From positions 62,001-126,000 of the forward strand of contig CALLPI010000004.1 of assembly GCA_938015595.1 (NCBI GenBank): 64,000 bases of DNA, in the 5' to 3' direction. Position 1 is the stretch's first letter. Each line of letters starts with the position of its first letter. This document shows, in pieces, positions 43,501 through 51,702 of this stretch. Both the position numbers and the translations under genes were made by a program. This stretch comes from an uncultured Saprospiraceae bacterium. Its GTDB lineage: Bacteria > Bacteroidota > Bacteroidia > Chitinophagales > Saprospiraceae. The notes under the pieces were generated by a model. It had not been told where the DNA came from. It worked only from the letters and a program-made list of their open reading frames with translations, and made no database searches.

Positions 43501-44551
43501 CCAAGGGCAATACCATGATGCCAAGCAATACTTCAGTAGGAGTATTGCTACTACCCGACAGGCCGACTCCGGCACCATCAGTGCGCAAACTGTTGCCCAG
43601 TTAGCCCTGGCTCATATGAACCAAGGCGACTACGAACAGGCAGTGCGCACTATCGAAGAGCAAATACCCCTATCCCAACAACTCCAAGACAAACCCGGCT
43701 TGGCTTCCCTCTACACTAACCTCGGCATCATTTATTTTGAAAAAGGCGATCTTGAACGCGCCCTCCACAGCCACCAGGAAGGACTGGCCCTGAGCGAAGC
43801 CTTGGGCAACAAAATGCTCATGGCCATCAACATTGGCTGCACCGGCAGCGTGTACGAGCGCCAAGGTAACTACACCCTGGCTATGCAGCATTTTGTACGC
43901 GACCTCGAAATCGTAGAAGAACTCGGCGACAAGCAAGGCACGGCCATTGCCCTCAATCTCATCGGCGAGCTTCTCTGTTACATGGGGGAATTCGGCCAAG
44001 CCATTGACTACCTGCAAAAAAGCCTCATGCTGTGCGAACATCTTGGCTACCGCAAAGGCCAAGCTAAAGCGCTCAACACCCTAGGCAATATTTTCTACTT
44101 CACCGGCCAACTCCAGCGTGCACTCCAACATTATGACCAAGCCATAGCACTCACCCGCCATATTGACGCCAAATGGGTGCTCGCTACCAGCCTCATGGAA
44201 AAGGGCTTGGTGCTGGCCGAACTCCAACAAGCTGAAGCGCTGCATCAAGTAGTCGGCGAAGTACTGGCAATGGCTAATGCCTTGAACAGCACCGATCTGG
44301 CTTTTGAGGCTCATATCCTTCAAGCCAAAGCCCAGCACCTGCAAGGCTATCAACAGCAAGCCATACAAATCCTCCAGGGGCTAGACGGCTTGGCGCATAC
44401 CCTGGCCCAACAGGCCGCGCTTTGCTTTGAGCGCTATTTGCTTATGCCTCATGAAGAGCAACTCCGCCTCCAGGCACTGCAATTATACCGACAGTTGTAC
44501 GACCAAACGCCCAAGTTTTTGTTCAAGCATCGGATGGAAATACTGAACTGA
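40514..44551 (+). CDS. Soluble-adenylyl-cyclase-like protein: two class III cyclase domains, ATPase, TPR array
   Basis: A 1345-residue protein with the plan of animal soluble adenylyl cyclase. The C1 domain (about 30-190) has the metal aspartates D37 (FADLSGFT) and D87 (FAGDAFLAIF). The C2 domain (about 240-385) lacks them but has K286 (FSDKGGLMAIFFG), N356 and R363 (VGNRVNLAVRL), so the two halves complement each other in one active site. Next is an AAA/STAND ATPase with P-loop GEAGVGKT (452-459), Walker B region LEIEDAHWLDDES, and a helical region. From about 850 to the end lie TPR repeats (for example YGNLGNLYFRQGQYHDAKQY). It is probably cytoplasmic, with the C-terminus receiving a signal. 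Product inferred as cAMP. Confidence 0.9.
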   Translation: MFSEQLLVKNLIPHFIQEQCLKGKTSGQLQAYTLFADLSGFTALTEHLMAQGTRGAEQLSLALNDIFSPLVRLVYSRGGFIPYFAGDAFLAIFPAHHPRATGAGFIQTAAMARNRFAGKGFHFGGFPISIKIGLSYGTVEWGIVGQQPRAFYFRGAPVEHCADGQMEAGNLEIVLDKALHRLVESNGFVYQDIGEGYKKLLDTPLVKTAPGKPAELPALQEQICLQFLPEEVLRFNQQGEFRTVVAVFLAFIGTDTHELLDRFATIVLNQTRNFSGYFKEIDFSDKGGLMAIFFGAPVSFENNVSRALECLYAIQAEAEPLRAQSALQFKAGVTIGTAYTGIVGGVERCQYAAVGNRVNLAVRLMSQANWGEVLVDNEIVKNRQYRFLYQGNIKYKGIKDSVPTFLLQGRNREYQQSSTGPLVGRAKEMKALLDFATPLFDGRCAGVVLLLGEAGVGKTRLSHELRKVLLHNKVAQWYTGAADQILRKPLNVFLFFLRNYFGQSFEATASENRAYFESRFEALVQALAQQRPPGYASLLRELQRLHSVLAALLGVYYPNSLWEQLDAKGRYDNTHQAILHLLMVEAALHPFVLEIEDAHWLDDESAELLHDLVRRLSRMPILLLITSRYLEDGREPDLLPKELLEHQGLPLLTLPVLPLDAEAVGHFAELHLHGKIAPAFHEQLLRHTNHNPFYVEQVLGYCIERNLLRQENGVWHVAAHDIDLSGSIQSILTARIDQLSALTRETVKAAAVIGREFEVPILSEVMNHQEEFAQANGNTQLLLQEQIKTAERGQIWQALTELRYIFRHSLLREAAYNMQLRSRLSQLHALIAQAIEQLHAHDLHERYADLAFHYEQAGIMEKTCEYLLKAADFARRNYQNQQALGYYDKLIQLLPRKADPAQVIKTHIRRGKVLEQIGRWDECRQSYTRALRAARRAQYPLLLGQALNHLGQVLLLQGDYAGALKHFQKAANLFEAQNEPIGMAHVYGNLGNLYFRQGQYHDAKQYFSRSIATTRQADSGTISAQTVAQLALAHMNQGDYEQAVRTIEEQIPLSQQLQDKPGLASLYTNLGIIYFEKGDLERALHSHQEGLALSEALGNKMLMAINIGCTGSVYERQGNYTLAMQHFVRDLEIVEELGDKQGTAIALNLIGELLCYMGEFGQAIDYLQKSLMLCEHLGYRKGQAKALNTLGNIFYFTGQLQRALQHYDQAIALTRHIDAKWVLATSLMEKGLVLAELQQAEALHQVVGEVLAMANALNSTDLAFEAHILQAKAQHLQGYQQQAIQILQGLDGLAHTLAQQAALCFERYLLMPHEEQLRLQALQLYRQLYDQTPKFLFKHRMEILN

Positions 44552-44604
44552 TGGCGCTTAAGCCTGTAAGATCAGTACTCGCAAAAGTTACACTTAGCAA
44601 CATT

Positions 44605-44644
44605 AAGTTTTGTGCATGATTTACAGGTGTGGTGTACAAAACTT
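44605..44644 (+). repeat. Interspersed palindromic repeat, copy 2
   Basis: Core with arms AAGTTTTGTGCA and TGTACAAAACTT (one mismatch) around a 16-nt centre. Conserved flanks are CTTAGCAACATT on the left and TTGGAAAGTCAAAGTATAG on the right. Located in the gap between the cyclase gene and folE. Confidence 0.7.
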
Positions 44645-44754
44645 GGAAAGTCAAAGTATAGTATGCACATTGCTACCGGCAAAAAAATTTACAACAATAT
44701 CCCTGCGCGTCTGTTTGTCATATGTTATTTTATGAAAATCTTCAATCTAACCCA

Positions 44755-45456
44755 ATGACAAAGACTCTGCTCAACGGCAATGGCCACCACGCCCCACATC
44801 GCGTGCACAACGGCCATGCCCCCTACTCTAGCCCCGCTCAGGAGGCCGATCTGGAAACACCTCTGCGCTCGGATGCCTTTGTAATGGATAACAATGAGAA
44901 AATGGACATCATAGAGAGGCACTTCCGGATCATCATGGATACCCTGGGACTGGATATGACCGACGACTCGCTCCGAGATACCCCCCGCCGCGTGGCCAAG
45001 ATGTTCGTTAAAGAGATTTTTTCTGGTCTCGACCCCCAAAACAAGCCCTCCATATCGCTTTTCAACAATAAGTACCAATACCGCCAGATGCTGGTAGAGC
45101 GCCATATCACAGTCAAGTCGTTCTGCGAGCACCACTTCCTGCCTATCCTGGGCGTGGCACACGTGGCATACTTCTCCTCCGGGCAGGTCATCGGCTTGTC
45201 TAAGCTCAACCGCATTGTGGAATACTACGCCCGCCGCCCTCAGGTGCAAGAGCGCCTTACCATGCAGATTGCCCACGAACTCAAGCGTGTGCTGCAAACG
45301 GAAGACGTAGCCGTGTATATTGACGCCCGCCATTTGTGTGTAGAGATGCGCGGTGCCGAGCATGAGCACTGTTCCACCGTCACTACGGAGTACTCTGGCA
45401 GGTTCCTGGAAGATAACGTGCGGGCTGAGTTCTTGCAGGCCATTCGCGAGCGTTGA
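44755..45456 (+). CDS. folE: GTP cyclohydrolase I
   Basis: Opens the imidazole ring of GTP to make dihydroneopterin triphosphate for folate or related pterins. The C-terminal 185 residues carry the family motifs: DSLRDTPRRVAKMFVKE, the zinc cysteine and histidines in SFCEHHFLPILGVAHVAY, GLSKLNRIVEYYARRPQVQE, and the second zinc cysteine in DARHLCVEMRG. The first 45 residues are a poorly conserved His/Pro-rich extension (NGNGHHAPHRVHNGHAP). The ATG at 44755 is taken; an ATG at 44722 would add 11 residues. Confidence 0.95.
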   Translation: MTKTLLNGNGHHAPHRVHNGHAPYSSPAQEADLETPLRSDAFVMDNNEKMDIIERHFRIIMDTLGLDMTDDSLRDTPRRVAKMFVKEIFSGLDPQNKPSISLFNNKYQYRQMLVERHITVKSFCEHHFLPILGVAHVAYFSSGQVIGLSKLNRIVEYYARRPQVQERLTMQIAHELKRVLQTEDVAVYIDARHLCVEMRGAEHEHCSTVTTEYSGRFLEDNVRAEFLQAIRER

Positions 45457-45463
45457 TGAGTAT

Positions 45464-45497
45464 AAACAAAAGAGCTGTCCTCCCTTTGGAAGACAGC
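45464..45497 (-). terminator. Intrinsic terminator of the metallopeptidase gene
   Basis: A 10-bp stem with one mismatch, GCTGTCCTCC and GGAAGACAGC, at 45474-45497. On the minus strand it is followed by TCTTTTGTTTA. It lies 34 bp beyond the stop of the gene ending at 45531 and 8 bp after folE, so it may serve both convergent transcripts, best for the minus strand. Confidence 0.65.
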
Positions 45498-45530
45498 CCC
45501 TGTACAATGCTAACCAGGCATGCTATTTAC

Positions 45531-47978
45531 TCATTGCTTCACAAACTTGGTTTTGTGCTGAAAACTCCCCGACTGGATGGCCACGATGTACATTCCAGCC
45601 GGCAAGTGCTGGATGTTCACTGGTATAGTGTGCTGTTGGGCAGATGAACTCAGGCGCATAGTATCTACTGGCCGGCCAGCCGCATCCCACACAGTGATAT
45701 TCAATAGTTCATCGGTGCTCAGGGTTGTGTAAATCTTGAGTTGGATCTCCTCCCGAGCAGGATTAGGAAACAATTGTACATCGGGCAGGTCTTCTACTAG
45801 CATGGCCACAGAGGTTTCTTCGGCAGCAGGCAGGTTATTACAACTGTTGCCTTCGTAAATGCGAATGTTGCGGAAGAAGGAATTGCCATTACTAGGGGCA
45901 GCATCATGGTCGGCGGCAAAGAACAGTCGGTTGAACGCGCCGGTATAATATTGCCCTACTGGGATGGTGTAGGTCATCCAACTGCTAAAGCCCGGGTAAT
46001 TATTGAAATTCGGTAGACCCCAGTTCTGCGTACCCCATAACTTGAAGGTGTAATTGGCCGAAACGACGTTGTCATTGTCAAAGCCAATACCGTGTATTTC
46101 GCCACGTATGGTCGAGGCAAAGTCGAATTGAAGCACGGTGTTGGGCGTCACGTTGTAGTCCAGCATGATGGCCTTCCAGGCATTATTTTGAATACGCAGC
46201 ACGGTGTTGTTGTTCAACAAGGTAAAGGTGCCTCGGTCTTCTGAGCCGCCGTAGGAAACGATAGGGCGCTCGTTGAAGTTGATCTGTACGCAATTATTGC
46301 CAGAGCTCTGGCCAGATACGCAAAAGTTTTTGCTTTCTTCCGCACCAAATTGCCCCCCAGAGGCAATGACGGCGTTGGCGGTGTTGCGCAAGGTGTAGGA
46401 GCCGTTGCCATAAGCGCAACAGATACCGTCGCTGTAGCTGTCGAAGATGCGAAAGGTATAGCAGCCGTTGGGCAAGCAGAAGGTATCCTGTATGGCGGTG
46501 CCAGCTTGTGTTTTGAGGTAAGGCCCACCGCTCTTGATAGTTTGGCCGGAGGCATTAGTCAGGCGCCAGGTAGTCTCGGTAGGGTAGTTGTCTAGTACAA
46601 TGCGCAGGAATACCCTATTGGCATTGCAAGTGGCAGGATTACCGCCGCCGCCACTGTTGCCGCCTCCTCCGCCACTGCCAGTAGTACATGTGCCGAGGCA
46701 GCTAGCAGCAGCAAAGGCGTTGCGCATCACGGCGCCAGGCTGCGGTCCAAAACCCAGGCTCAGGTTGATGCCCACCGGGGTAATATGACAGTACGACATA
46801 ATAGTGCCAGTGCCTTGAGCAGGTAGAGGTGGCAGCGGGCAAGAGCCTTCTACAAAGCCAGCGCAACCGTCAATGGCAGTGTTGTTGCCGTTCCAGGCGC
46901 AGGCGTGGGTATGCTTGGAGCCAAACTGATGCCCCAGCTCATGAGCAAGTACCATAACCGACCAGGAATAGGTGGGCACATTACTGAAGCTGCTATGGAT
47001 GCCCGACACACCCATTTTGGCAATGGCGAGCGGGTGGCAAAATCCCGATAATACAGCAATGCCGCCGGAGGGTTTGTAAGAAATGAGATGCGCCAGGTCG
47101 CCATTAAAGCTGGTGCGCAGGGTTTGGAATTGGTTGAGCAAGGTAGCGGGGTTGGTTCCGCTGTAGGGGCTATTGGTCGTCCACACAAAAATTTCAGCAA
47201 TGGCAATGCTTAGGTTTTCGTTGGCGTACAGCGTAGCTACCTGGTTGAACAAGCCGGTAATGTAAGCCGTGGCACCGGCAGTGCCGCCTTTATTGACAAA
47301 GATGTCATTGTCCACCTCCAGGTAGATGCGGGCGCATTTGCTGTTGCGTAAGTCCAGCGGGTCTATCAGTTGGTGCGGCAAGTACGCCGGAGCGCTATCA
47401 TCGTCGCTGGCACAAGCCAGATGCTGAGCTTCCAACAGGGGCGTGTCCTGGTACAGGATGTGGAGGCTACCTGCATTGTGGCCGGGCACTTTGCCCAGCA
47501 CGAGGTTGCCATCGGTAGGTGTGGAAATAAGCCCCATAGCTTCTCCTGCTGCAAAACTGAACGCGGCAATGGAGTTGCTATGCCCCCGAAGCACGCCTCG
47601 GTAGTGCAGCCCTTGCCAGTAGTCTTGCCCGAAGGCCGCCGTGGGCTGCGATTCGCGTACGCGAACGGGTTCGGTATCTACCCTTACCAGTTCTACCGAC
47701 AGGATGCGATTTTCAAACGGCAACTGCAGCGTCAGGTGTGCTGGTGCCTGGGCTGTCAACTCTTGGAAGGCCTCATTCTTCAGGTCTAGCAGGGTGTAGT
47801 GTTGCAAAGGCGTGCTCTGAAAATCATTTCGGGACTCCAAAGCTCGTTCAAACAAGGCTACTGAAGTAAAGGTCTTACCGCTGTGGCGGGCTTCCTGTAC
47901 TAGTTCGAAAGGCGTTTGTGCAACGCCGGTCAGTAAGACCGAGCAAAGTAAGATGATGGTGGCGATTACATTTCGCAT
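45531..47978 (-). CDS. Secreted reprolysin-like (metzincin) zinc metallopeptidase with T9SS sorting domain
   Basis: An 815-residue exported protease. A signal peptide (MRNVIATIILLCSVLLTGVA) is followed by a propeptide of about 190 residues. The M12B-like catalytic domain has the zinc signature MVLAHELGHQFGSKHTHAC (HExxHxxGxxH) and a downstream Met-turn (GTIMSYCH). A Gly/Asn-rich linker (GGGGGNSGGGGN) leads to beta-sandwich modules with paired cysteines (FCLPNGCYTFRIFDSYSDGI). The last 75 residues are a T9SS sorting domain (VQLFPNPAREEIQLKI to HLPAGMYIVAIQSG). Probably extracellular proteolysis. Transcribed alone. Confidence 0.93.
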   Translation of the reverse strand: MRNVIATIILLCSVLLTGVAQTPFELVQEARHSGKTFTSVALFERALESRNDFQSTPLQHYTLLDLKNEAFQELTAQAPAHLTLQLPFENRILSVELVRVDTEPVRVRESQPTAAFGQDYWQGLHYRGVLRGHSNSIAAFSFAAGEAMGLISTPTDGNLVLGKVPGHNAGSLHILYQDTPLLEAQHLACASDDDSAPAYLPHQLIDPLDLRNSKCARIYLEVDNDIFVNKGGTAGATAYITGLFNQVATLYANENLSIAIAEIFVWTTNSPYSGTNPATLLNQFQTLRTSFNGDLAHLISYKPSGGIAVLSGFCHPLAIAKMGVSGIHSSFSNVPTYSWSVMVLAHELGHQFGSKHTHACAWNGNNTAIDGCAGFVEGSCPLPPLPAQGTGTIMSYCHITPVGINLSLGFGPQPGAVMRNAFAAASCLGTCTTGSGGGGGNSGGGGNPATCNANRVFLRIVLDNYPTETTWRLTNASGQTIKSGGPYLKTQAGTAIQDTFCLPNGCYTFRIFDSYSDGICCAYGNGSYTLRNTANAVIASGGQFGAEESKNFCVSGQSSGNNCVQINFNERPIVSYGGSEDRGTFTLLNNNTVLRIQNNAWKAIMLDYNVTPNTVLQFDFASTIRGEIHGIGFDNDNVVSANYTFKLWGTQNWGLPNFNNYPGFSSWMTYTIPVGQYYTGAFNRLFFAADHDAAPSNGNSFFRNIRIYEGNSCNNLPAAEETSVAMLVEDLPDVQLFPNPAREEIQLKIYTTLSTDELLNITVWDAAGRPVDTMRLSSSAQQHTIPVNIQHLPAGMYIVAIQSGSFQHKTKFVKQ

Positions 47979-48497
47979 AGGGCAAATCGGTTTTTGGATG
48001 AAGAATGTCTGTCTGTCCGTCGAAATGAAATGCCATTAGCGCAAGTAAACTAAGAGCGTATGTGTCGTTCCGTTTTGCAGGAATCAGACATCAAAAGGTT
48101 AGGCACTGCCACGCATGGCGCCCTGCGTGACCCGCCATGGCATGCATCTTTGCTCAGCGTAGCATTGCCCGCACTGTGCACAGATGATCTGCCACACTTG
48201 TGGTTTTCTCCTGGTTAGTAAGAAGTGTAGTTGGGGTGGTTTTCTCGCAGTATCAGGGTAGAGGGTGCCTCCCTGAGAAAAACAATACCAAAACGGGCAG
48301 CAGGGAGGAATATTTTTCTCTAACAGTGTGCTTTCGGCAACTTATGTGTGTATGGCGCAAATGAAGGGGTGAGTGTCCAGTTTGAATTAGTAAGCGGTGA
48401 ATACTCCGCCGGTCGAGGAGGATGGCACGTCAGGAGCACGGGGGAGTTGTCTTTAAAACCCGCTATTGCATATCTTTGACGGAGTAATGTCAGCATT
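47979..48497. other. 519-bp divergent gap without a recognised gene
   Basis: Between the metallopeptidase and tdk. A TAnnTTTG element for tdk lies at the right end (48471-48478). No open frame looked protein-like on either strand, and no hairpin with a T-run was found. No TAnnTTTG element was found upstream of the metallopeptidase. Confidence 0.4.
48471..48478 (+). promoter_or_regulatory. Bacteroidota-type -7 element for tdk
   Basis: TATCTTTG (TAnnTTTG), 19 bp before the tdk ATG. Confidence 0.4.
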
Positions 48498-49085
48498 ATG
48501 TTTCTCGAACCACACTTCAAAGGCCAGCGCAGCGGATGGATAGAGGTCATTTGCGGCTCCATGTTTTCAGGCAAGACAGAAGAACTCATCCGCCGGCTCA
48601 AGCGTGCCAAGATAGCCAATCAGCGCGTAGAAATCTTCAAGCCGCGTATAGACACCCGCTACGATGACGCCCGGGTGGTGTCGCACGATGCCAACTCCAT
48701 TCTCTCTATGCCAGTGGAGCACTCTGCGCGGCTGCGCGTCTTGGCAGAAGGATTCGACGTCATTGGCATCGACGAAGCCCAGTTTTTTGATATGGAGTTG
48801 CCCGATGTTTGCCAGGAGTTAGCGCTCAAGGGCGTGCGTGTCATTGCGGCGGGTCTGGACATGGACTACCGCGGGCGCCCCTTTGGCCCCATGCCCAACT
48901 TGCTGGCTGTGGCAGAGTACATCACCAAAGTACATGCCATTTGCCCGCACTGCGGCAACCTGGCTACCCACTCCTACCGCCTTACACACGACAATGCTGA
49001 CATTCTCCTAGGCGAAAAAGACCTTTATGAGCCGCGCTGCCGTGCCTGCTATCAAATGGGCAATATCTTGAACCTACAGGCATAG
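48498..49085 (+). CDS. tdk: Thymidine kinase (type II)
   Basis: Salvages thymidine by phosphorylating it to dTMP in the cytoplasm. The 195-residue protein has the P-loop [18 protein letters not shown], the DEAQFF motif ([10 protein letters not shown]) with the catalytic Glu, and the lasso motif [19 protein letters not shown]. Four zinc cysteines are present (CPHC near 150 and CRAC near 183). Length is typical. Transcribed alone from its own promoter. Confidence 0.96.
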   Translation: MFLEPHFKGQRSGWIEVICGSMFSGKTEELIRRLKRAKIANQRVEIFKPRIDTRYDDARVVSHDANSILSMPVEHSARLRVLAEGFDVIGIDEAQFFDMELPDVCQELALKGVRVIAAGLDMDYRGRPFGPMPNLLAVAEYITKVHAICPHCGNLATHSYRLTHDNADILLGEKDLYEPRCRACYQMGNILNLQA

Positions 49086-49620
49086 GACAACTTTTTAGCC
49101 AGCCAAATGATGGCCAGACCTTTGGAGAGGTGTTTCTGTAGCCCAGATATTTGCCCGAAATACTACTGTCTGGCCTCAAACAAGGGGCGAGTCGAAGTAT
49201 AAAAGGCAAGGGAAGTGAAAAGGGCCTCACACCTTATTTGCTGATCAAACTGCTGCCTTACCGCCAGACGGTAGTCCGGCAACTCCTCCCAAGGCGATGT
49301 GGTCATCTCCTTCTGTTCGTGTACAACAAACAACATGGAGTTGATGCGTGGGTTGCTTTCCTGCACCTGTAGCATCATGGTGCTCAAGTTCGCGTATTTT
49401 GGTGTAAGCAGTTGGACGTACGCCCATGCAGGCTATTGCTACTATTGTAGCGGGCAGGGCTGTGGCAGTGGCCGTGTACAAAGGCTAGCATCGAGGATGG
49501 TGTACGAGATTGCCGATGCAGAATGTTATTTTTGCCCTGCTGCAAGGCGGCTGAATATTGAAATACTTGCCCGGAATTGCCCGAAGTATCTGCCCCTTGA
49601 GCTTCAATACCTCAACTCGT
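49086..49620. other. 535-bp gap with a possible gene remnant on the minus strand
   Basis: On the minus strand an open frame continues through about 49425-49163, spelling AWAYVQLLTPKYANLSTMM and later MLFVVHEQKEMTTSPWEELP, with codon use like real genes. It has no ATG before the middle of this stretch (TTG at 49387) and a stop just upstream. It may be the end of a decayed gene. I do not recognise a family. The promoter of ppa lies at 49527-49534. Nothing else is seen. Confidence 0.3.
49527..49534 (+). promoter_or_regulatory. Bacteroidota-type -7 element for ppa
   Basis: TATTTTTG fits TAnnTTTG; it lies 86 bp before the pyrophosphatase ATG. Confidence 0.35.
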
Positions 49621-50325
49621 ATGAACCAAGCACAAGCTACCTTATTCCTGAACGCCTGGAGCCTTCGCTACACGGCCCATCCTTGGCATGGTATTTCCAT
49701 TGGCGAAGAAGCGCCGCATTGTGTTACGGCCTTCATTGAAGTTATCCCGACCGATACGGTCAAGTACGAAGTGGACAAAGCCAGCGGCTATCTTAAGATT
49801 GACCGCCCGCAAAAGTTCTCTAATATCTTGCCAGCGCTGTACGGGTTCATCCCCCAGACGTACTGCAAGGCATTGGTGGGCGAGTACTGCGCCCGGGCCA
49901 CTGGTCGTACCGGCATTGTGGGTGACGATGACCCACTGGACATCTGTGTGCTCACCGAGCGAGTAGTATCGCATGGGCATATTCTGGTAAAGGCTATCCC
50001 CATTGGCGGCCTTCGCTTGATTGATGGCGGCCAGGCCGACGACAAAATCATTGCCGTGCTGGCACAGGACGAAGTGTATGGCCATTGGCGCGACATGGCC
50101 GACATGCCAGCGGCCATCATCAACCGTTTGCGCCATTATTTCCTCACTTACAAGCAACTACCTGGCGAGCCAGCCAAGGCGGAAATCACCCACGTGTACA
50201 GCCGCGAGGAAGCCCTGGAAGTCATTCGCTGTAGCCAGGCCGATTATCAGCAGGCTTTTGGCCAAGCGCAGCAGGAAGTAGTGTCTGCTTGGGCTAAGCT
50301 ATTAGCTGGGCTTGCCAAAGAGTAG
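49621..50325 (+). CDS. ppa: Inorganic pyrophosphatase (soluble, family I)
   Basis: Hydrolyses pyrophosphate to phosphate, pulling biosynthetic reactions forward. The 234-residue protein shows the family I features: VIPTDTVKYEVDKASGYLKI (active-site Lys/Glu), PALYGFIPQTYC, and the acidic signature GDDDPLDICVLTE with the metal-binding aspartates, followed by GGLRLIDGGQADDKIIAV. It is about 50 residues longer than E. coli Ppa, as is common for the Bacteroidota variant. The ATG at 49621 is chosen; an in-frame extension to 49558 looks unconserved. Confidence 0.94.
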   Translation: MNQAQATLFLNAWSLRYTAHPWHGISIGEEAPHCVTAFIEVIPTDTVKYEVDKASGYLKIDRPQKFSNILPALYGFIPQTYCKALVGEYCARATGRTGIVGDDDPLDICVLTERVVSHGHILVKAIPIGGLRLIDGGQADDKIIAVLAQDEVYGHWRDMADMPAAIINRLRHYFLTYKQLPGEPAKAEITHVYSREEALEVIRCSQADYQQAFGQAQQEVVSAWAKLLAGLAKE

Positions 50326-50345
50326 AAAACGACCTGTGCTGGCTC

Positions 50346-50843
50346 TCAAAGTACTTGCCAGGTCTCGCTTTCAAGGCGCTCTGCCTTAGCCATCACCTCT
50401 GCTTCCAGGCTTTGCTTGTAGGCTATCAGGCGCTGCTGCAAGTGGGGGTCGGCCACGGCTAGTATCTGGGCAGCCAGTATGCCGGCATTTTTGGCGGCAT
50501 TGACCGCCACAGTAGCCACTGGTACACCATTAGGCATTTGTACAATGCTCAGGAGCGAGTCCCAGCCATCCAAAGAGTTAGATGATTTGACCGGTACACC
50601 AATGACCGGAAGCGGCGATAGCGAAGCCACCATGCCTGGCAAATGTGCCGCTCCGCCGGCGCCGGCTATGACAACCTTCACCCCGCGCAGGTGAGCGTGG
50701 CGGGCAAAATCGAACATACGCTCCGGAGTGCGATGCGCAGAAACAATGCTCACCTCTACCGGCACGCCCAATTGCTGTAGGATTTCGGCGGCTTGTCGCA
50801 TGACGGGCAGGTCAGAATCAGACCCCATAATGATGCTTACCAT
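50346..50843 (-). CDS. purE: N5-carboxyaminoimidazole ribonucleotide mutase
   Basis: Moves the carboxyl group of N5-CAIR to give CAIR in purine synthesis. The 165-residue protein has the class I start [14 protein letters not shown], the substrate loop [14 protein letters not shown], the [13 protein letters not shown] motif, and [20 protein letters not shown]. Class I PurE partners with PurK, which is not in the window. The first ATG is at 50843; an in-frame TTG upstream is less likely. A TAnnTTTG element lies 21 bp upstream. Confidence 0.95.
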   Translation of the reverse strand: MVSIIMGSDSDLPVMRQAAEILQQLGVPVEVSIVSAHRTPERMFDFARHAHLRGVKVVIAGAGGAAHLPGMVASLSPLPVIGVPVKSSNSLDGWDSLLSIVQMPNGVPVATVAVNAAKNAGILAAQILAVADPHLQQRLIAYKQSLEAEVMAKAERLESETWQVL

Positions 50844-50863
50844 GTGCAAGTGTGTTTGGCGAG

Positions 50864-50871
50864 CAAAGCTA
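50864..50871 (-). promoter_or_regulatory. Bacteroidota-type -7 element for purE
   Basis: Minus-strand TAGCTTTG (TAnnTTTG), 21 bp before the purE ATG. Confidence 0.35.
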
Positions 50872-51082
50872 CAGCTTTTATTGCTTGAGCACCGTATTGC
50901 TGAAAAGGTGAGCTGAGGTGGATTTTCGGTACGCGGGCATGCGCTGGCCTCACTTCGCCCAAGCCTTTGGTAGCTGTTCTGTCAGGATGAAGGGGTATGG
51001 CTTGGTTGTACGCCCGGCGCCCCCCCCAAGCAGGTGCAAGTGCCAGGTACAGCATGTGTTTTCACACCAGAATATTGCCTGC

Positions 51083-51667
51083 TCAATGCAGTGCCGGCCG
51101 TATTTCAAGACTGTCAATAATCTCGCCCTCCTTGCGCACCCACCAATGCAGGCGGTCATACACCAGAGCCTCATCGAAGTAGCGCAGTGCCATTTTCACG
51201 TAGATGTGGCCATGCTTGGCTTCTGAGGTCCATAATATTTTGTAAAACCGGCGCAGATGATCATCGCTTTGGGCTTCGGCCACGAGGCGAAAGCGTTCGG
51301 CGCCCCGAGTTTCTACTACCGAAGCAATGAGCAGCCGATCCAGGAAGCGCTCCTCCACGCCGCTGTGCATAGCCTTGAGCAAAGCGTCTATGTAAAGATC
51401 CTTAGGGATGGAGTGCGCCAGCGGTATGCCCTTGGCCTGCATGACGTCATATACTTGCCTGAAGTGGTCTAGCTCTTCTATTGCAGTTTCAATAAGTTCA
51501 GGGATAATTTCCAAGCGGTCGGGATACTTGGCCACCAGGCTCATGGCCGTGGCAGAGGCCTTACGCTCGCAGTCGGCGTGGTCTTGCAAGAAGGCGTCAA
51601 AATTGGCCATGACAGCAGCAATCCATTCGGGTTTGCTGGGTACGGCAATGTCCAGATTAAGTTTCAT
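51083..51667 (-). CDS. miaE: tRNA-(ms2io6A37) hydroxylase (MiaE)
   Basis: A di-iron, oxygen-dependent enzyme that hydroxylates the isopentenyl group of ms2i6A at position 37 of tRNAs reading UNN codons. The 194-residue helical protein has the paired iron motifs: DCERKASATAMSL (Glu), EELDHFRQVYDVM (ExxH), EERFLDRLLIASVVETRGAER (Glu) and TSEAKHGHIYV (ExxH). These spacings match the MiaE/ferritin-like superfamily. Its presence implies MiaA and MiaB elsewhere and an aerobic lifestyle. Confidence 0.92.
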   Translation of the reverse strand: MKLNLDIAVPSKPEWIAAVMANFDAFLQDHADCERKASATAMSLVAKYPDRLEIIPELIETAIEELDHFRQVYDVMQAKGIPLAHSIPKDLYIDALLKAMHSGVEERFLDRLLIASVVETRGAERFRLVAEAQSDDHLRRFYKILWTSEAKHGHIYVKMALRYFDEALVYDRLHWWVRKEGEIIDSLEIRPALH

Positions 51668-51702
51668 AAGTCAAGTAAGGCGATATTATACTGAGCAACG
51701 CC

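Noticed and set aside
34705-44551. Canonical Pycsar operon
   Set aside because: Cyclase and effector genes are not adjacent, and the cyclase looks like a soluble adenylyl cyclase rather than PycC; kept only as a speculative link.
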